This document shows positions 62,539 through 64,000 of a DNA stretch of 64,000 bases, piece by piece. The stretch lies in assembly GCA_028285405.1 (NCBI GenBank), contig JANQPH010000039.1, positions 55,719 through 119,718 of the forward strand, given 5' to 3'. The notes beneath the pieces are model-generated. The model made no database searches. It was not told the DNA's origin and saw only the letters and a list, made by a program, of their open reading frames with translations. The number at the start of each line of letters is the position of its first letter. The stretch's first letter is position 1. A program made the translations under genes and the position numbers. The stretch is from Thermoleophilia bacterium. GTDB lineage: Bacteria > Actinomycetota > Thermoleophilia > Miltoncostaeales > Miltoncostaeaceae.

Positions 62539-63870
62539 ATGACTGGCCAGCGCGGGCGACCGAAGGTGGCGATCGTCGGGGCCGGCTTCGGTGGGATGGA
62601 GTGTCTCCGCAAGCTCCGAAACCACCCGGTCGAGGCCCACATCTACGACCGGCACAACTACCACCTGTTCACGCCGTTCCTCTACCAGGTGGCGACGTCC
62701 CTGATGCAGCCGGCGGACATCGCCTATCCGATCCACAAGGCGACGGCGAAGCAGCCCAACGGGCACTTCCACCACCACGAGATCGCGTCGGTGGATCTCG
62801 ACGGCAAGTCGGTGACCACCAAAGAGGGCCGGGTGGACGACTTCGACTACCTCGTGCTGGCGCTCGGGATGCAGCCGAACTTCTTCGGCAACGACGAGAT
62901 CCCCAAGGTCGCGTTCCCGCTCGGGACGATGAGCCACGCGATCCGACTTCGGAACCACATCCTGAAGTGCCTCGAGGCGGCGATCCACTCCGAGGATCGA
63001 GCCGAGGCAGAGCGCCACCTCACATTCGTCGTCGTGGGGGGCGGGCAGACCGGCTCCGAGTTCGCCGGGGCCCTCGCCGAGCTCAGCCGGCAGGCCGTGC
63101 CGGGGGAGTACTGCGAGCTCGACCCCAACCTGGTCCGCATCGTCCTCGTCGAGGGCAGCGACCGCCTGCTCCACACCATGAGCCCGCGGACGAGCAGGTG
63201 GGCCAGGCGCCACCTCGAGTCGCTCGGGGTCGAGATCCGGCTCGGCCATCTCGTCAAGGAGGCGACCGAGTCGGTCGTCACGCTCGACACCGGCGAGCAG
63301 ATCAACGCGAACACCCTCGTGTGGGGGGCCGGGGTCAAGCCCGCGAGCCTCGCTGAGCAGCTGCCGGGGGTCGTCCAGGAGAAGGGCGGGCGGCTCCGGA
63401 TCAACGACCGGCTCGAGCTGGTGGGGCACGAGGGCAAGGGCATCTACGTGATCGGCGACATTTCCTCGTTCACCTGGAAGGACGAGCAGCTTCCAGCCGT
63501 CGCGACCCCCGCGATCCAGGAGGGAGCGCACGTCGCGAAGAACATCGCGGCGTCGGTCACGCACGGCTCCTCCGCGCAGACGGCCTTCAAGTACATGGAC
63601 AAGGGCCAGATGGCGGCGATCGGCCGCTGGGCAGCCGCCGCCGAGACCGGTCCGATCAAGCTCTACGGCGCGCTCGGCTGGTGGACGTGGGCGGTGGTCC
63701 ACATCTACTACCTGGCCGGCTTTCGGCGCCGCATCGGGGTCATGAGCGGCTGGTTCTGGAGCTTCTTCCGCCAGGACCGGCCCATCCAGGTCCAGCTGGA
63801 GGAGCAGCTCGCGCTCGAGATCCCCGCCGAGGAGGGCGCCTCCGACCACGTGGGGACGACGCGGGAGTAG
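62539..63870 (+). CDS. ndh: type II NADH dehydrogenase (NDH-2), 443 aa
   Basis: Two dinucleotide sites are present: FAD-binding VAIVGAGFGGMECLRKL near the N-terminus and NAD(P)H-binding FVVVGGGQTGSEFAGALAEL near residue 160. YHLFTPFLYQVAT and the VIGD motif before FTWKDEQLP are further family features. The amphipathic C-terminal region (WWTWAVVHIYYLAGFRRRI) matches the membrane-anchoring part of NDH-2. It passes electrons from NADH to quinone without pumping protons. GGAGG lies before the ATG. With the ctaCDE oxidase in the same window it could supply the same respiratory chain. Confidence 0.92.
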   Translation: MTGQRGRPKVAIVGAGFGGMECLRKLRNHPVEAHIYDRHNYHLFTPFLYQVATSLMQPADIAYPIHKATAKQPNGHFHHHEIASVDLDGKSVTTKEGRVDDFDYLVLALGMQPNFFGNDEIPKVAFPLGTMSHAIRLRNHILKCLEAAIHSEDRAEAERHLTFVVVGGGQTGSEFAGALAELSRQAVPGEYCELDPNLVRIVLVEGSDRLLHTMSPRTSRWARRHLESLGVEIRLGHLVKEATESVVTLDTGEQINANTLVWGAGVKPASLAEQLPGVVQEKGGRLRINDRLELVGHEGKGIYVIGDISSFTWKDEQLPAVATPAIQEGAHVAKNIAASVTHGSSAQTAFKYMDKGQMAAIGRWAAAAETGPIKLYGALGWWTWAVVHIYYLAGFRRRIGVMSGWFWSFFRQDRPIQVQLEEQLALEIPAEEGASDHVGTTRE

Positions 63871-63880
63871 CCTGAGAGCC

Positions 63881-63903
63881 GAACCCGAGAACGAGCGATG
63901 CCC
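63881..63903 (+). repeat. dispersed 23-bp repeat, copy 2
   Basis: 22 of 23 bases match the copy at 46393-46415, and it too starts 11 bases after a stop codon. Its 3' half folds into its own hairpin (CGATGC, CCC, GCATCG; 63896-63910). The rest of the window (to 64000) shows only a short stem (CCGGGTC/GACCCGG) and no gene. Confidence 0.55.
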
Positions 63904-64000
63904 CGCATCGGTCGGTCGCAGGTGTTCGGCGAGAGGACGCATGCCGGGTCCGGAAGACCCGGACCGTCCGGTCGTCTGTGTGGGTTGAAGCGGATGTGCC

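Overview
The window is high-GC DNA that is almost completely coding. Genes are short-spaced, many overlap by 1-4 bases (ATGA, GTGA, TGATG), GTG starts are common, and several genes look leaderless: a TANNNT box lies 6-10 bases before the start codon. With the F420-type luciferase-like oxidoreductase, two MalT-type LuxR regulators, TrpB2 and a ctaB/C/D/E oxidase locus, this points to a chromosomal segment of an actinobacterium. A deep-branching group such as Thermoleophilia is my guess; it is inferred from gene style, not from a marker gene. I see no rRNA or tRNA gene, CRISPR array, insertion sequence or prophage.

Layout. 1-6.8 kb: start of a lipoprotein gene cut by the window edge, a coupled pair of unknown genes, an EamA transporter, a FUSC-type membrane protein, two tiny membrane proteins and a potassium channel. 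6.8-13.7 kb: a MalT-like regulator, a long Orn/Lys/Arg decarboxylase, a small protein behind a three-armed hairpin leader, and TrpB2. 13.8-20 kb: an MMPL transporter coupled to a methyltransferase, then a heme/iron ABC importer (hmuTUV-like) with an inverted repeat upstream. 20-32 kb: Bcp peroxiredoxin, an ABC-2 exporter, a TetR-controlled MFS exporter with matching operators, a glycosyltransferase, a second MalT-like regulator, a divergent YjeF-N protein coupled to an epoxide hydrolase, a luciferase-like oxidoreductase and a LytR-C protein. 32-45 kb: a DEAH helicase with an arginine-rich tail, an acyl-CoA ligase divergent from a two-component system, a PDZ-less HtrA-like protease and a MoxR-DUF58-VWA-VWA (Bat-like) operon. 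45-51 kb: a Usp-like/ART-like fusion protein and a four-gene glycolate oxidase operon. 51-59 kb: the cytochrome oxidase locus. 59-64 kb: SDR, VanX-like dipeptidase, a guanine deaminase homologue with an altered metal-site motif, a GDPD and NDH-2.

The most unusual content is in the respiratory region. Subunit I of cytochrome c oxidase (CtaD) carries about 275 extra C-terminal residues that look like two degenerate universal-stress-protein domains. The first of these shares a specific motif with the N-terminal half of a second window protein (45.6 kb), whose C-terminal half resembles an ADP-ribosyltransferase-type domain. A 66-residue protein that looks like the membrane hairpin of subunit II alone is translationally coupled to ctaB. 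Together these suggest a lineage-specific sensory or regulatory layer on the terminal oxidase. That is a hypothesis from sequence only.
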